Positions 45,414 to 54,450 are shown, counted from the first letter of the stretch. The stretch is 64,000 bases of DNA from Leptotrichia wadei (GCF_007990445.1 NZ_AP019841.1:1798001-1862000), one strand, 5' to 3'. The notes: generated by a model not told the origin, from the letters alone. Numbers and translations are program-made.

Positions 45414-46202
45414 TTAATTTTTTTTCAAAATTTTCTGTCTATTTTTTTCAAATTCTGAAATAAACTTCGGTTTAATTTCTTTATATTCCCCTTTGTACTT
45501 TAAATTTCCTTTCTCGTCATAAAATTCCCAAATTCCATCAGCTTCTGAATTTTTAAGAGTTCCTTTCAAAAGAGGTTTTCCATTTTCATAAAAATAATTA
45601 ATTTCTCCATTATGTTTATCGTTCAAAAAATTACTTGTCATATAAATTTTCCCACTAGGATAATAAATCACAAATTTCCCTTCTGTTTTATTATTTACAT
45701 AAGTTCCAACTGACTGTAATTTTCCAGACATATAATACTGTTTTTCTTCACCTTCTTTTCTTCCTTGAATATAATTTGAAACCGTATCTGCTTGTCCGTT
45801 TTCAAAATATTCTGTTACAACTCCGTCAAAAAGCCCATTTTTATAATTTACTTCTACAATTTTTCCACCATCATTATTAAAAAACTCCCAAACCCCATCT
45901 TTTTTATCATCTTTATAATTACCTTTTGCAAGCAAATTTCCATTTTGATAATAAAATTTCGCTTCCCCTTCTCTTTTTCCATTCAAATAATGTACTTCTA
46001 ATTGTTTTTCGCCACTTTTATACGGTCTATTAAAAGTATATTTTGCTATTCCTACTTTATATGCTGTTTTAGAACCGCTTACTGCCGATTTCTCAAATGA
46101 CAAATCATCCATTGCTTTTCCTAATTCTTTAATATCATTTATATCTGCAAAAACTAATTGCACTGCTAACATCATTATCAAAAATATAAATTTTTTTAAC
46201 AT
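45414..46202 (-). CDS. Exported MORN-repeat protein (YwqK family)
   Basis: A 262-residue protein with a signal peptide (MLKKFIFLIMMLAVQLVFA) and about seven repeats of the YxNGKxxGxxxxYYxNG type, for example YLNGKREGEAKFYYQNG and YEDKKDGVWEFFNNDG-like units. Tandem MORN-2 repeats of this kind are called YwqK, sometimes annotated as antitoxins of toxin systems, with little functional proof. It probably acts in the periplasm or at the surface. It is the last gene of the DUF2262/OmpA/MORN cluster before leuB. Confidence 0.8.
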   Translation of the reverse strand: MLKKFIFLIMMLAVQLVFADINDIKELGKAMDDLSFEKSAVSGSKTAYKVGIAKYTFNRPYKSGEKQLEVHYLNGKREGEAKFYYQNGNLLAKGNYKDDKKDGVWEFFNNDGGKIVEVNYKNGLFDGVVTEYFENGQADTVSNYIQGRKEGEEKQYYMSGKLQSVGTYVNNKTEGKFVIYYPSGKIYMTSNFLNDKHNGEINYFYENGKPLLKGTLKNSEADGIWEFYDEKGNLKYKGEYKEIKPKFISEFEKNRQKILKKN

Positions 46203-46250
46203 TTATTACCTGCCTTTCTTTATTTCAACTGTATTTATATTTTATAAAAA

Positions 46251-47036
46251 TTACTCATCATCCAATTGATTTTTTAGCTCATTAAGCAAACTTAAATCAA
46301 AATTTTTTTTAACTACATTTTTTACAATAATTTCAACTTTTCTATTATTATATCTTTCTGCTATTGTATCATTACTATCCACCGGATTTTCTGACCCTTT
46401 TCCCAAAACCTTTACAATTCGCATTTCATCTTTCAATCCACTTTCACGAAATAACTCTGCAAGTCTTTTAGCCCTTTCAAATGATAATTTTTTATTTTCT
46501 ATATTATCATTATATCCAATAAATTCTAAATCTGCACTTTCATAAAGTTTATTCCAAATTTTTCTAACAATGCCTTTCATTCTATTTCGTTCATACTCAT
46601 TTAAATCTTTACCATTTTCTTTAAATCCTCTAATTGCAATTTTTATCTCACCTTTAGCATCTTCCATTGGAATATCCCAAGCCAAATCGTCCATAACCAT
46701 CGGATCACTCATAAGTGGAAATTTTTCCAAAATCTTCAAATTTTTTTCAGCTTTTTTAGAACCATTTCGAATTGCCATTTTATAATACATTTCAGCTTGT
46801 TCAATTTGGTCATTTTTAGCATAAAAATTTGCTAAATTATTCATTGCTTTTACATCGCCATTTTCAATTTTTTCTTCAAATTCTTTAATTTTTTTATAAT
46901 ATCCTTGAAAATCAAAATCTGCCATTGAATATCCAAAGATGTTTCTTTTTAAACCGTTAAATTTTTTGATATTTCCATCTTGAGAAAATAAATTTATCAA
47001 AAGTAATAACTGACAAAATAAAATAATTTTTTTCAT
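46251..47036 (-). CDS. Exported Sel1/TPR plus OmpA-like domain protein
   Basis: About 261 residues from ATG 47036, preceded by GGAGG five bases upstream. It starts with a signal peptide (MKKIILFCQLLLLINLFS), then a helical Sel1/TPR-like hairpin (GDVKAMNNLANFYAKNDQIEQAEMYY, about 60-95), then an OmpA-like C-terminal fold (about 130-250) with the peptidoglycan-binding region ending SNDTIAERYNNRKVEI. The 20-base-offset longer frame overlaps yafQ. A shorter relative lies at 48376. It is probably a periplasmic peptidoglycan-associated protein. Confidence 0.75.
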   Translation of the reverse strand: MKKIILFCQLLLLINLFSQDGNIKKFNGLKRNIFGYSMADFDFQGYYKKIKEFEEKIENGDVKAMNNLANFYAKNDQIEQAEMYYKMAIRNGSKKAEKNLKILEKFPLMSDPMVMDDLAWDIPMEDAKGEIKIAIRGFKENGKDLNEYERNRMKGIVRKIWNKLYESADLEFIGYNDNIENKKLSFERAKRLAELFRESGLKDEMRIVKVLGKGSENPVDSNDTIAERYNNRKVEIIVKNVVKKNFDLSLLNELKNQLDDE

Positions 47037-47050
47037 CAAATTCCTCCAAC

Positions 47051-47326
47051 TCAAAACAAATCCGAATGTGTCCCAGTTCTCGACAATGTCAAAACCAAGA
47101 TATTTTTTTCAATTTTATAAATTAAGAGCCAATCAGGTTGAATATGACATTCTCTAAATCCTTTATAATCACCAGTAAGATAATGATCTCTATATTTTTC
47201 AGGCAAAATTTCACTATCAGATAATTTATTAATAATCTTTGCTAATAACTTCAAATCATATTTTCTTTTCTTTAGTTTTTTCAAGTCCTTATCAAACCTT
47301 TTGGTCGTCTTTATTGTCAATTTCAT
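47051..47326 (-). CDS. yafQ: YafQ-family mRNA interferase toxin
   Basis: A 91-residue RelE/ParE-fold toxin. It has the YafQ layout: KRFDKDLKKLKKR at the start, DHYLTGDYKGFRECHIQPDWLLIY with the catalytic His region, and a C-terminal RTGTHSDLF whose histidine is used by YafQ in mRNA cleavage. YafQ cuts translating mRNA in the ribosome. It lies three bases after the DinJ-like antitoxin gene. A decayed second copy of its 3' end lies at 48840. Confidence 0.9.
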   Translation of the reverse strand: MKLTIKTTKRFDKDLKKLKKRKYDLKLLAKIINKLSDSEILPEKYRDHYLTGDYKGFRECHIQPDWLLIYKIEKNILVLTLSRTGTHSDLF

Positions 47327-47329
47327 CCA

Positions 47330-47707
47330 CTAAACCCCTAAATCCTCAAATAATTCTTCAGCACTATTATACCCTTTTTTTTCAATTTTACCACTCAAAA
47401 TATCTTCAGTTTCCTGCATTGCCTTTAAAGTTTCTTTATTTGGTGTTTTCTCATTATTTTCTAAATCTTCCGTCAACTCATCTATGCTATCAAAAGTTTT
47501 GCTTAATCCAACACCTTTTTCAACTTCATCCAAAACCTTTCTAGTTTCTCTATTCGGCACTTTCAACTCAAACGGAATCCCTTGCTCCAAAATACACTTC
47601 TTCAAAAATAAATTCATCGCTGTACTCATATTAAGCCCTATTTTCTTAAACAAAGTTTCCGCTTCCTTTTTCACATTTTCATCAACTCTCACTGTTACTG
47701 TAGCCAT
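47330..47707 (-). CDS. dinJ: RelB/DinJ-family antitoxin
   Basis: A 125-residue antitoxin. The N-terminal ribbon-helix-helix (MATVTVRVDENVKKEAETLF...GLNMSTAMNLFL) binds operator DNA and is followed by QGIPFELKVPN. The acidic C-terminus, longer than usual for DinJ, should wrap YafQ. The ATG at 47707 follows AAAGGAG by eight bases; a GTG at 47716 lies inside that site. It is autoregulated, as suggested by an inverted repeat between promoter and gene. Confidence 0.88.
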   Translation of the reverse strand: MATVTVRVDENVKKEAETLFKKIGLNMSTAMNLFLKKCILEQGIPFELKVPNRETRKVLDEVEKGVGLSKTFDSIDELTEDLENNEKTPNKETLKAMQETEDILSGKIEKKGYNSAEELFEDLGV

Positions 47708-47720
47708 TTTTACCACTCCT

Positions 47721-47775
47721 TTGTAATACTTTTGTTATACAATGTAATTATATTACTAAATGGTATAAAAATCAA
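47721..47775 (-). promoter_or_regulatory. dinJ-yafQ promoter and operator
   Basis: On the minus strand TTGATT (47775-47770), 17-base spacer, TATAAT (47752-47747). Just downstream is an inverted repeat TTGTATAAC-AAAA-GTATTACAA (47742-47721), overlapping the expected transcript start. Such repeats are bound by RelB/DinJ complexes. A copy of this block survives at 48952-48973. Confidence 0.7.
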
Positions 47776-47791
47776 TTTTTTTATTAAAAAT

Positions 47792-48340
47792 TTATCCTGC
47801 AAAATCTCCACCTGAAAATTCTCCATTTATATTTCCATATACAAACATTATATGTCCGCTAAATATTAATTCATCTATATCAAACAACGAAACATTGAAA
47901 TTGCCATCTTCATTTAATGTTATAGAATTTACATAAATCAATTTTTTAAATGCTTCTAGCGACAATTTTTCATCATTTACCATTTTTTCAGCTTCTTTTT
48001 TTCCAACTATTTCAGCTAAATCTTCAATTAAACCAGGCATATCTTCATCTTCATAATCTGCCGACGGCTCCCACCAATACTGAGCATCTTCAAGAATATA
48101 TTCTCCTGCCGCATCTTTTATCTTTTTATCCCACTCTTCAGCATTCTCAACCAATGTTTTCAAATTTTCCAATTTTTCTTTAATTTCATCAATTTCTTTC
48201 TCAAAATCGTAATATTCTAAATCTACTTCAATTTTTTTACCATTCCAAAAAACTTTGAATCGTCTATTTTCTTTTGGATTTTTTTTAATTTCCTCCATTA
48301 TTTCCTTAACATTTATCTCTTTTAAAATTTTATTTTTCAA
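47792..48340 (-). CDS. DUF2262-like protein, copy A
   Basis: A 182-residue acidic soluble protein with the features of DUF2262: an N-terminal FWNGKKIEVDLEYY strand pair, a helical middle with EEWDKKIKDAA, a conserved F..L.YVNSITL-NEDGNFNV strand, FSGHIMFVYGNING and a terminal GGDFAG. DUF2262 proteins have no proven function and often occur near polymorphic-toxin immunity genes, so immunity is a guess. It is about 60 percent or more identical by eye to the copy at 49024. Confidence 0.72.
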   Translation of the reverse strand: MKNKILKEINVKEIMEEIKKNPKENRRFKVFWNGKKIEVDLEYYDFEKEIDEIKEKLENLKTLVENAEEWDKKIKDAAGEYILEDAQYWWEPSADYEDEDMPGLIEDLAEIVGKKEAEKMVNDEKLSLEAFKKLIYVNSITLNEDGNFNVSLFDIDELIFSGHIMFVYGNINGEFSGGDFAG

Positions 48341-48375
48341 ATTTAAATTCTCCTTCTTGTTAGATTTTATATTTT

Positions 48376-48825
48376 TTATTCAAAATTTTTCCATTTTAAA
48401 TTATTAAATAAAATCTCTACTCTTCTGTTACTATATTTCCCTTGATCTGTCTCATTTAAATCAACTGGATCCTCTTCTCCTTTACCACTTATTTTTCCAA
48501 TTGAAATAGCATCTTTTAAACCAAATTCTCTAAACAATCTAGCAATATTTCTAGCTCTTATCAATGATAATTTTTGATTATATTTTTTTGTCCCAGTTGA
48601 ATCAGTATACCCTACGAAATCTACAGTTCCACTTTCTCCAAATTTATTTAAAATATTTACAATTTCTTTAAGATCAAATATCTGATACTCAGTTATTATT
48701 CTCCCATCAACTTTAAAACCTCTTATCACACACTTTTTCTCCTCTCTATTGCAAGGTACTACTAATGTTGTTGAAAAAGAGATATTCACAATTGTAAATA
48801 TACAAAATAAAATAATTTTTTTCAT
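48376..48825 (-). CDS. Short exported OmpA-like protein
   Basis: 149 residues from ATG 48825. It has a signal peptide (MKKIILFCIFTIVNISFS) nearly identical in its first eight residues to the protein at 46251, then directly an OmpA-like domain with FVGYTDSTGTKKYNQKLSLIRARNIARLF and a C-terminal KYSNRRVEI. It lacks the Sel1/TPR part of the longer paralogue. The ribosome-site context GGAGGAATTTG is the same as in that gene, consistent with segment duplication. Confidence 0.78.
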   Translation of the reverse strand: MKKIILFCIFTIVNISFSTTLVVPCNREEKKCVIRGFKVDGRIITEYQIFDLKEIVNILNKFGESGTVDFVGYTDSTGTKKYNQKLSLIRARNIARLFREFGLKDAISIGKISGKGEEDPVDLNETDQGKYSNRRVEILFNNLKWKNFE

Positions 48826-48839
48826 CAAATTCCTCCAAT

Positions 48840-48955
48840 TTAAAACAAATCCGAGTGTGTCCCCGTTCTCAACAATGTCAAAACCAAAATATCTTTTTCA
48901 ATTTTATAAATTAAGAACTAATCAGGTTGAATATGACATTCCCTAAATTTTTTGT
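48840..48955 (-). pseudogene. Remnant of a second yafQ toxin gene
   Basis: Translated on the minus strand this matches the last 36 codons of yafQ (RECHIQPD to LRTGTHSDLF) with the Trp codon TGG of DWLLIY changed to TAG. The upstream two thirds of yafQ and all of dinJ are missing. The break runs straight into the copied dinJ operator at 48952. Confidence 0.88.
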
Positions 48956-48973
48956 AATACTTTTGCTATACAA
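48952..48973 (-). promoter_or_regulatory. Orphan copy of the dinJ operator
   Basis: TTGTAATAC-TTTT-GCTATACAA matches 47721-47742 apart from one base. The -10 has decayed from TATAAT to TACAAT. It could still bind DinJ and place the genes downstream, including the OmpA-like gene, under its control. Confidence 0.55.
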
Positions 48974-49023
48974 TGTAATTGTATTACTAAAATAGCGTAA
49001 AAATCAATATTTTTATTAAAAAT

Positions 49024-49569
49024 TTATCCTGCCATATCTCCACCATAAAATTCTCCATTTATATTTCCATCAATAAATAAAATATGACCTCCAAACATTA
49101 TATAATCTATATCAAATAATCCAACATTAAAACAATCATTATTATCCATCGTAATTGAACTTACATAAAGTAAATTTTTAAATGCTTCTCTTGTAAAATT
49201 TCCATTTCTCAAATTATCAGCTTCTTCTTTCCCAATATATTTTTCTATATCATTAATTAAATTTGGTATATCTTCTTCTTCAAAATCTGACCTAGGCCAA
49301 TTATCATCTTCTATTATTTCAAATAAATCTTCTCCCGCTGCATCTTTTATTTTCTTATCCCATTCTTTCGCATTTTCAACCAATATTTTCAAATTCTCCA
49401 ATTTTTCTCGAACTTCATCAACTTCTTTTTCAAAATCATAATAATCCAAGTATACTTCAATTTCCTCACCATTCCACAAAACTTTGAATTCGCTATTTTC
49501 TTCTGGATTTTTTTTAATTTCCTCCATTATTTCCTCAACATTTATCTCTTTTAAAATTTTATTTTTCAA
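49024..49569 (-). CDS. DUF2262-like protein, copy B
   Basis: A 181-residue paralogue of the protein at 47792. The two share the start MKNKILKEINVEEIMEEIKK almost exactly, the EWDKKIKDAAGE helix, the YVSSIT strand and the end NGEFYGGDMAG. Divergence is greatest in residues about 80-130, the pattern expected where a cognate partner is recognised. It is the first gene of the duplicated segment in transcription order. Confidence 0.72.
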   Translation of the reverse strand: MKNKILKEINVEEIMEEIKKNPEENSEFKVLWNGEEIEVYLDYYDFEKEVDEVREKLENLKILVENAKEWDKKIKDAAGEDLFEIIEDDNWPRSDFEEEDIPNLINDIEKYIGKEEADNLRNGNFTREAFKNLLYVSSITMDNNDCFNVGLFDIDYIMFGGHILFIDGNINGEFYGGDMAG

Positions 49570-49845
49570 ATTTAAATTCTCCTTCTTTTCATATTATTTA
49601 TTTTTTTATTCAAAAAATTAATTCTTTAAAAAAAATGTGTCTAAAAACTCAAAATATTTAATTCAACAAATTTTACAAAAATTACATTTTCTTTTTTTTT
49701 AATTTTTCTATTATTTTACAGTTCTCAAATACATAACCGCCTCAAAGCTAAACTCAAAAATTATGACTATTTTACTCAAAACCTAAAGTTATATAATTTT
49801 TAATAGTTCTATTTTAATTGAGTTAAAGTATATTTTCTAATAAAT

Positions 49846-49946
49846 ATGTTCGGTAACCTTAGTTTTTTATCTACACAAGGGGTCAAGACCCCTTGCTTCA
49901 GAATATTTATTTTATTAGATTCTAATGTATAATTATCGAACAGGTC
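49846..49946. repeat. MITE-like repeat with perfect central hairpin
   Basis: About 100 bases. The left end ATGTTCGGTAACCTT mirrors the right end TTATCGAACAGGTCT (TGTTCG against CGAACA). The central perfect stem CAAGGGGTCA/AGACCCCTTG-type palindrome (49876-49895) is followed by CTTCAGAATATTTATTTTATT. It aligns end to end with 17391-17496. The gap 49570-49932 holds no other feature than this repeat. Confidence 0.72.
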
Positions 49947-50199
49947 TAATCATTAATATTTTTTTGAGATCATATTTTTTCGTTAATTTAAAAAATATCA
50001 TCGGAACATCAATTTTTTCTTCCTTATAATTTTTATAATGAAAATCAGAATTTGAATCTGAAACAGCATAATCTAATTCCTTAACACATTCAGCATCAGA
50101 AATAGTATACAAAATTTCATATGCTTTAGGTGTAGTTTTAAAATTACAGTAGTCACCTTTTTGCGAAATTCCCTTAATTCCAATTCCAAATGCAGCCAT
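49933..50199 (-). pseudogene. Gene fragment, ends inside the MITE-like repeat
   Basis: A frame of about 88 codons with no ribosome site before its ATG (50199) and in-frame stop upstream. The residues (FKTTPKAYEILYTISDAECV; DVPMIFFKLTKKYDLKKI) look like the end of a globular protein, of a kind seen in immunity proteins, but I do not recognise it. The last codons and the stop are supplied by the right end of the repeat. It is most likely a truncated relic. Confidence 0.5.
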
Positions 50200-50258
50200 T
50201 GACAATAAAAGAGTAGGTCTTTATAAAGAATGTTTTTTTAAATTTATATTTTAATTTT

Positions 50259-51065
50259 TCAACAAACAACTTCTTTCTCAGCAACATCATTAACATAACT
50301 AACCTTCTTAGTCAATTTCCCATCCTCATCATAGAATTTCCAAATTCCCTCTTTTTTTCCAGATTTATAATTTCCAATTGCCGCTAATTTGTGATTCTTC
50401 TTATAATAAAGTTTTGTCAATCCTTCTCTTCTTGATACAAAAAAACTACTAGTATCTGCATAACCTATTTTAAATTTTTCACGAAGAATTGAAGAAAACT
50501 CGTCATTTAATTCTAAGTCAGTGACAAATTCAAAAAGATCATCAAAACTTGCAGCAAAAAATCCCTTATCAATATTCCCTTTTAACCAAATCCAGTTATC
50601 CCCCACAACTGTATAATCATCAGCTACTTCAAAATAAAAATTTCCTTCATTTGTTATCTGAATATTATCAACAAAAATATAATTTCTATACTTATCCAAT
50701 GGAAATACTTTTGTTTTCCATATTCTTTCTGCTTCTTCTTTTGTAAAATCGTCTTTTAAAATTTCAAATAACATATCATAGCAAGTTGGATACTCTGGAA
50801 ATACTCCATCATCAAAAAAATCATCATTCAGCACATCATAAAAATACTTAACCATCGTATCTTTCACTTTTTTATTCCATTCATCCTGATTAAGATACAA
50901 TTCTTCCAAAATTTTAAGCATTTTTTCTTTTTCAAGTTCAACATTATCACATTCTTTATAAATCGTAAGTCTTACTAATGTTTCTTTACCTTTCCAAATA
51001 ATTTTTCCGTCCCACTCTTTAAAATTTCCCATATATGTATTTTCAACAAAATCCTGAATTTCCAT
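50259..51065 (-). CDS. DUF2262-like domain fused to MORN repeats
   Basis: A 268-residue protein with two parts. Residues about 1-180 follow the DUF2262 pattern: IIWKGKETLVRLTIY, QDEWNKKVKDTM, FPLDKYRNYIFVDNIQITNEGNFYF and WIWLKGNIDKGFF. Residues about 205-260 are two YwqK-type MORN units (REGLTKLYYKKNHKLAAIG; GKKEGIWKFYDEDGKL). It has no signal peptide. The fusion links the two families that otherwise occur as separate genes in this cluster. Confidence 0.65.
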   Translation of the reverse strand: MEIQDFVENTYMGNFKEWDGKIIWKGKETLVRLTIYKECDNVELEKEKMLKILEELYLNQDEWNKKVKDTMVKYFYDVLNDDFFDDGVFPEYPTCYDMLFEILKDDFTKEEAERIWKTKVFPLDKYRNYIFVDNIQITNEGNFYFEVADDYTVVGDNWIWLKGNIDKGFFAASFDDLFEFVTDLELNDEFSSILREKFKIGYADTSSFFVSRREGLTKLYYKKNHKLAAIGNYKSGKKEGIWKFYDEDGKLTKKVSYVNDVAEKEVVC

Positions 51066-51099
51066 ATCTGATTTTCCTTTCTGAAAAAATCTAAGAAAA

Positions 51100-51651
51100 T
51101 TAATCCATATAAAACTCGTCTATTTCACCATTAAAATTACACTCAGCATAAAACATTTTATCAACAAAAAACAATCTTTCGTACATAGTAATAGAAAAAC
51201 TATTTTCATCATCGTCAGTTAAATCAATTGTTATTTCCATATCTTCATTATCAAGTAACTTTTTAAATGCTTCTTTTGTAAGAAAATTATTCTTCATAAT
51301 TTTTTCTGTATCTTCTTTTCCAATTATTTTAAGTAATTTTTTCTCCACTTCATCAATACTCTTTGTTTCATAATAAATTTCAGCATATTCTGGCTTTACC
51401 CATTCTTCTTCATTAAACCAGTCAACAAATTCGTCAGCAAATAAATTTTTACATTTTTTATCCCAATAATCCTTATTTTCCATAATTTTGTCAACTATTT
51501 CTTCTATTTCTTCTTCACTAACTTTATTTTCATTATTACAAATCAAAATAATTTCTATTTCATGATTTTTCCACATTACTTTCCGAGCATATTCATATTC
51601 TTCATAATTGTCATCATAAAAATCTGTATCTGTAAGTTCCCAATTTTTCAT
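51100..51651 (-). CDS. DUF2262-like protein, copy C
   Basis: A 183-residue acidic protein with the same layout as the other DUF2262-like genes but more diverged: VMWKNHEIEIILI, KDYWDKKCKNLF, LTKEAFKKLLDNEDMEI and a terminal ECNFNGEIDEFYMD. The GH(I/D) segment is changed to VDKMFYAEC. It starts the accessory cluster directly after leuD (17 bases), so it may be co-transcribed with leucine genes. Function unknown. Confidence 0.55.
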   Translation of the reverse strand: MKNWELTDTDFYDDNYEEYEYARKVMWKNHEIEIILICNNENKVSEEEIEEIVDKIMENKDYWDKKCKNLFADEFVDWFNEEEWVKPEYAEIYYETKSIDEVEKKLLKIIGKEDTEKIMKNNFLTKEAFKKLLDNEDMEITIDLTDDDENSFSITMYERLFFVDKMFYAECNFNGEIDEFYMD

Positions 51652-51668
51652 TTTTACTCCTTTTTTAA

Positions 51669-52244
51669 CTACTTATGACTTTCCTCATACTTCCTAATCT
51701 CATCTTCATGCTGTAAAGTCAATCCAATTGAATCAAGCCCTTTTAATAATCTCTGTTTCCAGCTTTCTTCCAATTCAAAAATATATTCTTTTCCATTCGC
51801 AATCAATTTGTTATTTTCCAAATCAACTGTAACCTTCACATCTCCAGGCAATTTTGATAATTCGATTCTGTCTGCTTCTGGCAAAGTTATTGGCAGATGC
51901 CCATTGTTTAACCAGTTCATGTAGAAAATTCCTGAATATCCTCCCGCTACGATTACATGAATTCCATAGTCTTGCAATGCCCAAGCAGCATGTTCTCTAC
52001 TCGATCCACAACCAAAATTTTCTCCAGTAATCAAAACTGTTCCATTTTTGTATTCTGGCTTATTCAAATTAAAATCCATATTGTCAGATCCGTCTTCGTT
52101 ATATCTCCACTCATCGAAAACATGTTTTCCAAATCCTGTTTTTTCAACACTTTTCAAATATTGTTTTGGAATTAATTGATCTGTATCTATGTTGTTATTC
52201 ATTATTGGAACAATTGTTCCTTCATATTTTGTAAATGGTTTCAT
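51669..52244 (-). CDS. leuD: 3-isopropylmalate dehydratase small subunit
   Basis: Aconitase-fold swivel subunit that with LeuC isomerises 2- to 3-isopropylmalate. The 191 residues start MKPFTKYEGTIVPI, with NIDTDQLIPKQYLK and the conserved GENFGCGSSREHAAWAL. It follows leuC by 51 bases. Confidence 0.97.
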   Translation of the reverse strand: MKPFTKYEGTIVPIMNNNIDTDQLIPKQYLKSVEKTGFGKHVFDEWRYNEDGSDNMDFNLNKPEYKNGTVLITGENFGCGSSREHAAWALQDYGIHVIVAGGYSGIFYMNWLNNGHLPITLPEADRIELSKLPGDVKVTVDLENNKLIANGKEYIFELEESWKQRLLKGLDSIGLTLQHEDEIRKYEESHK

Positions 52245-52295
52245 ATTTTATTCTCCTTATCTTGCATTTTTATTTTAAAAGTTCAAAAAATTTTT

Positions 52296-53714
52296 CTATT
52301 TCACTTCATCTAATTCTCTTACATCCACAAATTTTCCATAAATTGCCGCTGCTGCTGCCATTGCTGGACTTACTAAGTGAGTTCTTGCTCCTTTTCCTTG
52401 TCTTCCTTCAAAGTTTCTGTTTGAAGTTGACGCACAGTGTTCTCCGCTTGGGATTAAGTCTGGGTTCATTCCTAAACAAGTTGAACATCCAGCTTCTCTC
52501 CACTCAAATCCTGCGTCTTTGAATATTTGTGCGATTCCGTTTTCTTCGGCTGCTTTTTTAACAAGTTGTGATCCTGGAACGACTACTGCTGTAATGTTTG
52601 GAGCAACTTTCTTCCCTTTTACAATTTTTGCTGCAATTTCTAAGTCTGCTAATCTTCCATTTGTGCAAGATCCGATAAATACATGTTTTAATGGAATGTT
52701 GTAAGGTGATCCTCCTGGTGTAAGTCCCATGTAGTTGTACGCTCTTTCGTAGTTTACATCTTTAATTTCAGGGAATCTTTCACTTATTCCAATTCCCATT
52801 TCAGGGTTTGTTCCCCAAGTTACTTGTGGTTCAAGGTTTGAAACATCAACTTTTATGTATTTGTCAAATGCATCTACAGAATCTGTGTACAATTCTTTCC
52901 ATTCAGCCACTTTTTTATCAAATTCTTCGCCTTTTGGTGCAAATCTTCTTCCTTTTACATATTCAAAAGTAGTTTCATCAGGTGCGATAATTCCTGATTT
53001 CCCTCCTCCTTCAATTGCCATGTTACAAATTGTCATTCTTCCTTCCATTGACATATTTCTTATTGTATCTCCAAAAAACTCAAATGCATATCCATTTCCA
53101 AGCCCAATTCCGTAAGTTCTAATAATATGCAAAATTATATCTTTCGCATAAACACCTTTTTGCAATTCACCAGTAATTTCAATTCCCATTGTTTTTGGTT
53201 TCTTTTGCCAAATTGTCTGTGTCGCCAAAACATGTTCCACTTCACTTGTTCCAATTCCAAATGCCAAAGCTCCAAAAGCTCCATGAGTCGCAGTATGGCT
53301 ATCTCCACAAACTACAGTTTTTCCAGGCTGTGTCAACCCTTGTTCAGGTCCAACCATATGCACAATTCCATTATTTTCATTAAACATATCAACCAACTCA
53401 ATTCCAAATTCTTTACAGTTTGCCGACAATGCATCTAACTGTGCCTTTGAAACTTTATCTTTAATATTCATTCTGTCAGCCATAATTGTTGGCGTATTGT
53501 GATCCATTGTTCCAAATGTCAAGTCAGGTCTTCTAACCTTTCTCCCTGCAATTCTCAATCCTGAAAACGCTTGTGGCGAAGTAACTTCATGAATCAAGTG
53601 CAAATCAATATACAAAAGTTGTGCTTCTCCAGGTTCTCCCGTAATCACATGTTTTTCCCAAACTTTATCAAACAAAGTTTTTGGTTTTTTCGCTTTATTT
53701 TTAATTTCTGACAT
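52296..53714 (-). CDS. leuC: 3-isopropylmalate dehydratase large subunit
   Basis: Iron-sulfur subunit of isopropylmalate isomerase, 472 residues. [22 protein letters not shown], the first cluster cysteine in [14 protein letters not shown] and the other two in [12 protein letters not shown] are all in place. It pairs with leuD. It is preceded by the Fic gene after 61 bases on the same strand, separating it from leuA by about four kilobases of accessory genes. Confidence 0.97.
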   Translation of the reverse strand: MSEIKNKAKKPKTLFDKVWEKHVITGEPGEAQLLYIDLHLIHEVTSPQAFSGLRIAGRKVRRPDLTFGTMDHNTPTIMADRMNIKDKVSKAQLDALSANCKEFGIELVDMFNENNGIVHMVGPEQGLTQPGKTVVCGDSHTATHGAFGALAFGIGTSEVEHVLATQTIWQKKPKTMGIEITGELQKGVYAKDIILHIIRTYGIGLGNGYAFEFFGDTIRNMSMEGRMTICNMAIEGGGKSGIIAPDETTFEYVKGRRFAPKGEEFDKKVAEWKELYTDSVDAFDKYIKVDVSNLEPQVTWGTNPEMGIGISERFPEIKDVNYERAYNYMGLTPGGSPYNIPLKHVFIGSCTNGRLADLEIAAKIVKGKKVAPNITAVVVPGSQLVKKAAEENGIAQIFKDAGFEWREAGCSTCLGMNPDLIPSGEHCASTSNRNFEGRQGKGARTHLVSPAMAAAAAIYGKFVDVRELDEVK

Positions 53715-53775
53715 TTTTTCTCCTCCGATTTTCTCTCCAAATTTTTTATTTATATTTTTTTATTTATTAACCTAT

Positions 53776-54450
53776 TTAAAATTGTTCCATTCGTTTCTTT
53801 TCAAATTCTTGCAATTCCTTCACTTTATCTAAAATAATATCTGCATTTTGTTCCCTTAAATAGTTCATATACAATGCTCTATCATTTTTTTCAATCACAA
53901 ACGGACTTATATTTTCCTGAAAACACAAATACAGCATAATCAGCCTTCCTGTTCGTCCATTTCCATCGCTAAAAGGATGAATTCTCTCAAATTCTATATG
54001 AGAATTTAATATTTCTGACAACTTTTCATCATCAGTTTTACACAATTCCAACCTATAATTCAAGTTTTCAATCCAATTTTTTGTAAGAACTGGTGCTTGA
54101 CTTGGTGTAGAAGTTTCAAAATCTGCGCCAATTATTGCATTACTGCTATTTTTAAAATTTCCCGCATTGTCATTCAACCTGTCTAAAATTTCCTTATTTA
54201 TATTTTTAATCATATAAATATCTAATTTTTTCTCATTTTCAAGTTCACTTATAATATAATCAATTGCTTTCTTATGATTTAAAACTTCAAAAACTTCACG
54301 TACACTCTTGCTTCCAGGTATTGTACTATCTAAAATAATCGTAGCAGTTTCATTTAGTGTCAATGTATTTCCTTCAATCGCATTTGAGTGATATGTTATT
54401 CTTACTGATAAATCTAAAAAATATTCATAATTTATAGTTTTTATATCCAT
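53776..54450 (-). CDS. Fic-domain protein
   Basis: Putative AMP-transferase of 224 residues. The catalytic motif HPFSDGNGRTGRLI is intact. The N-terminal helix carries SNAIEGN, matching the (S/T)xAIEGN inhibitory motif of class II Fic proteins, whose glutamate blocks ATP orientation until released. The flap region ADFETSTPSQ lies before the catalytic helix. The target is not evident. Compact class II Fic proteins are widespread and may be regulators rather than toxins. Confidence 0.88.
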   Translation of the reverse strand: MDIKTINYEYFLDLSVRITYHSNAIEGNTLTLNETATIILDSTIPGSKSVREVFEVLNHKKAIDYIISELENEKKLDIYMIKNINKEILDRLNDNAGNFKNSSNAIIGADFETSTPSQAPVLTKNWIENLNYRLELCKTDDEKLSEILNSHIEFERIHPFSDGNGRTGRLIMLYLCFQENISPFVIEKNDRALYMNYLREQNADIILDKVKELQEFEKKRMEQF

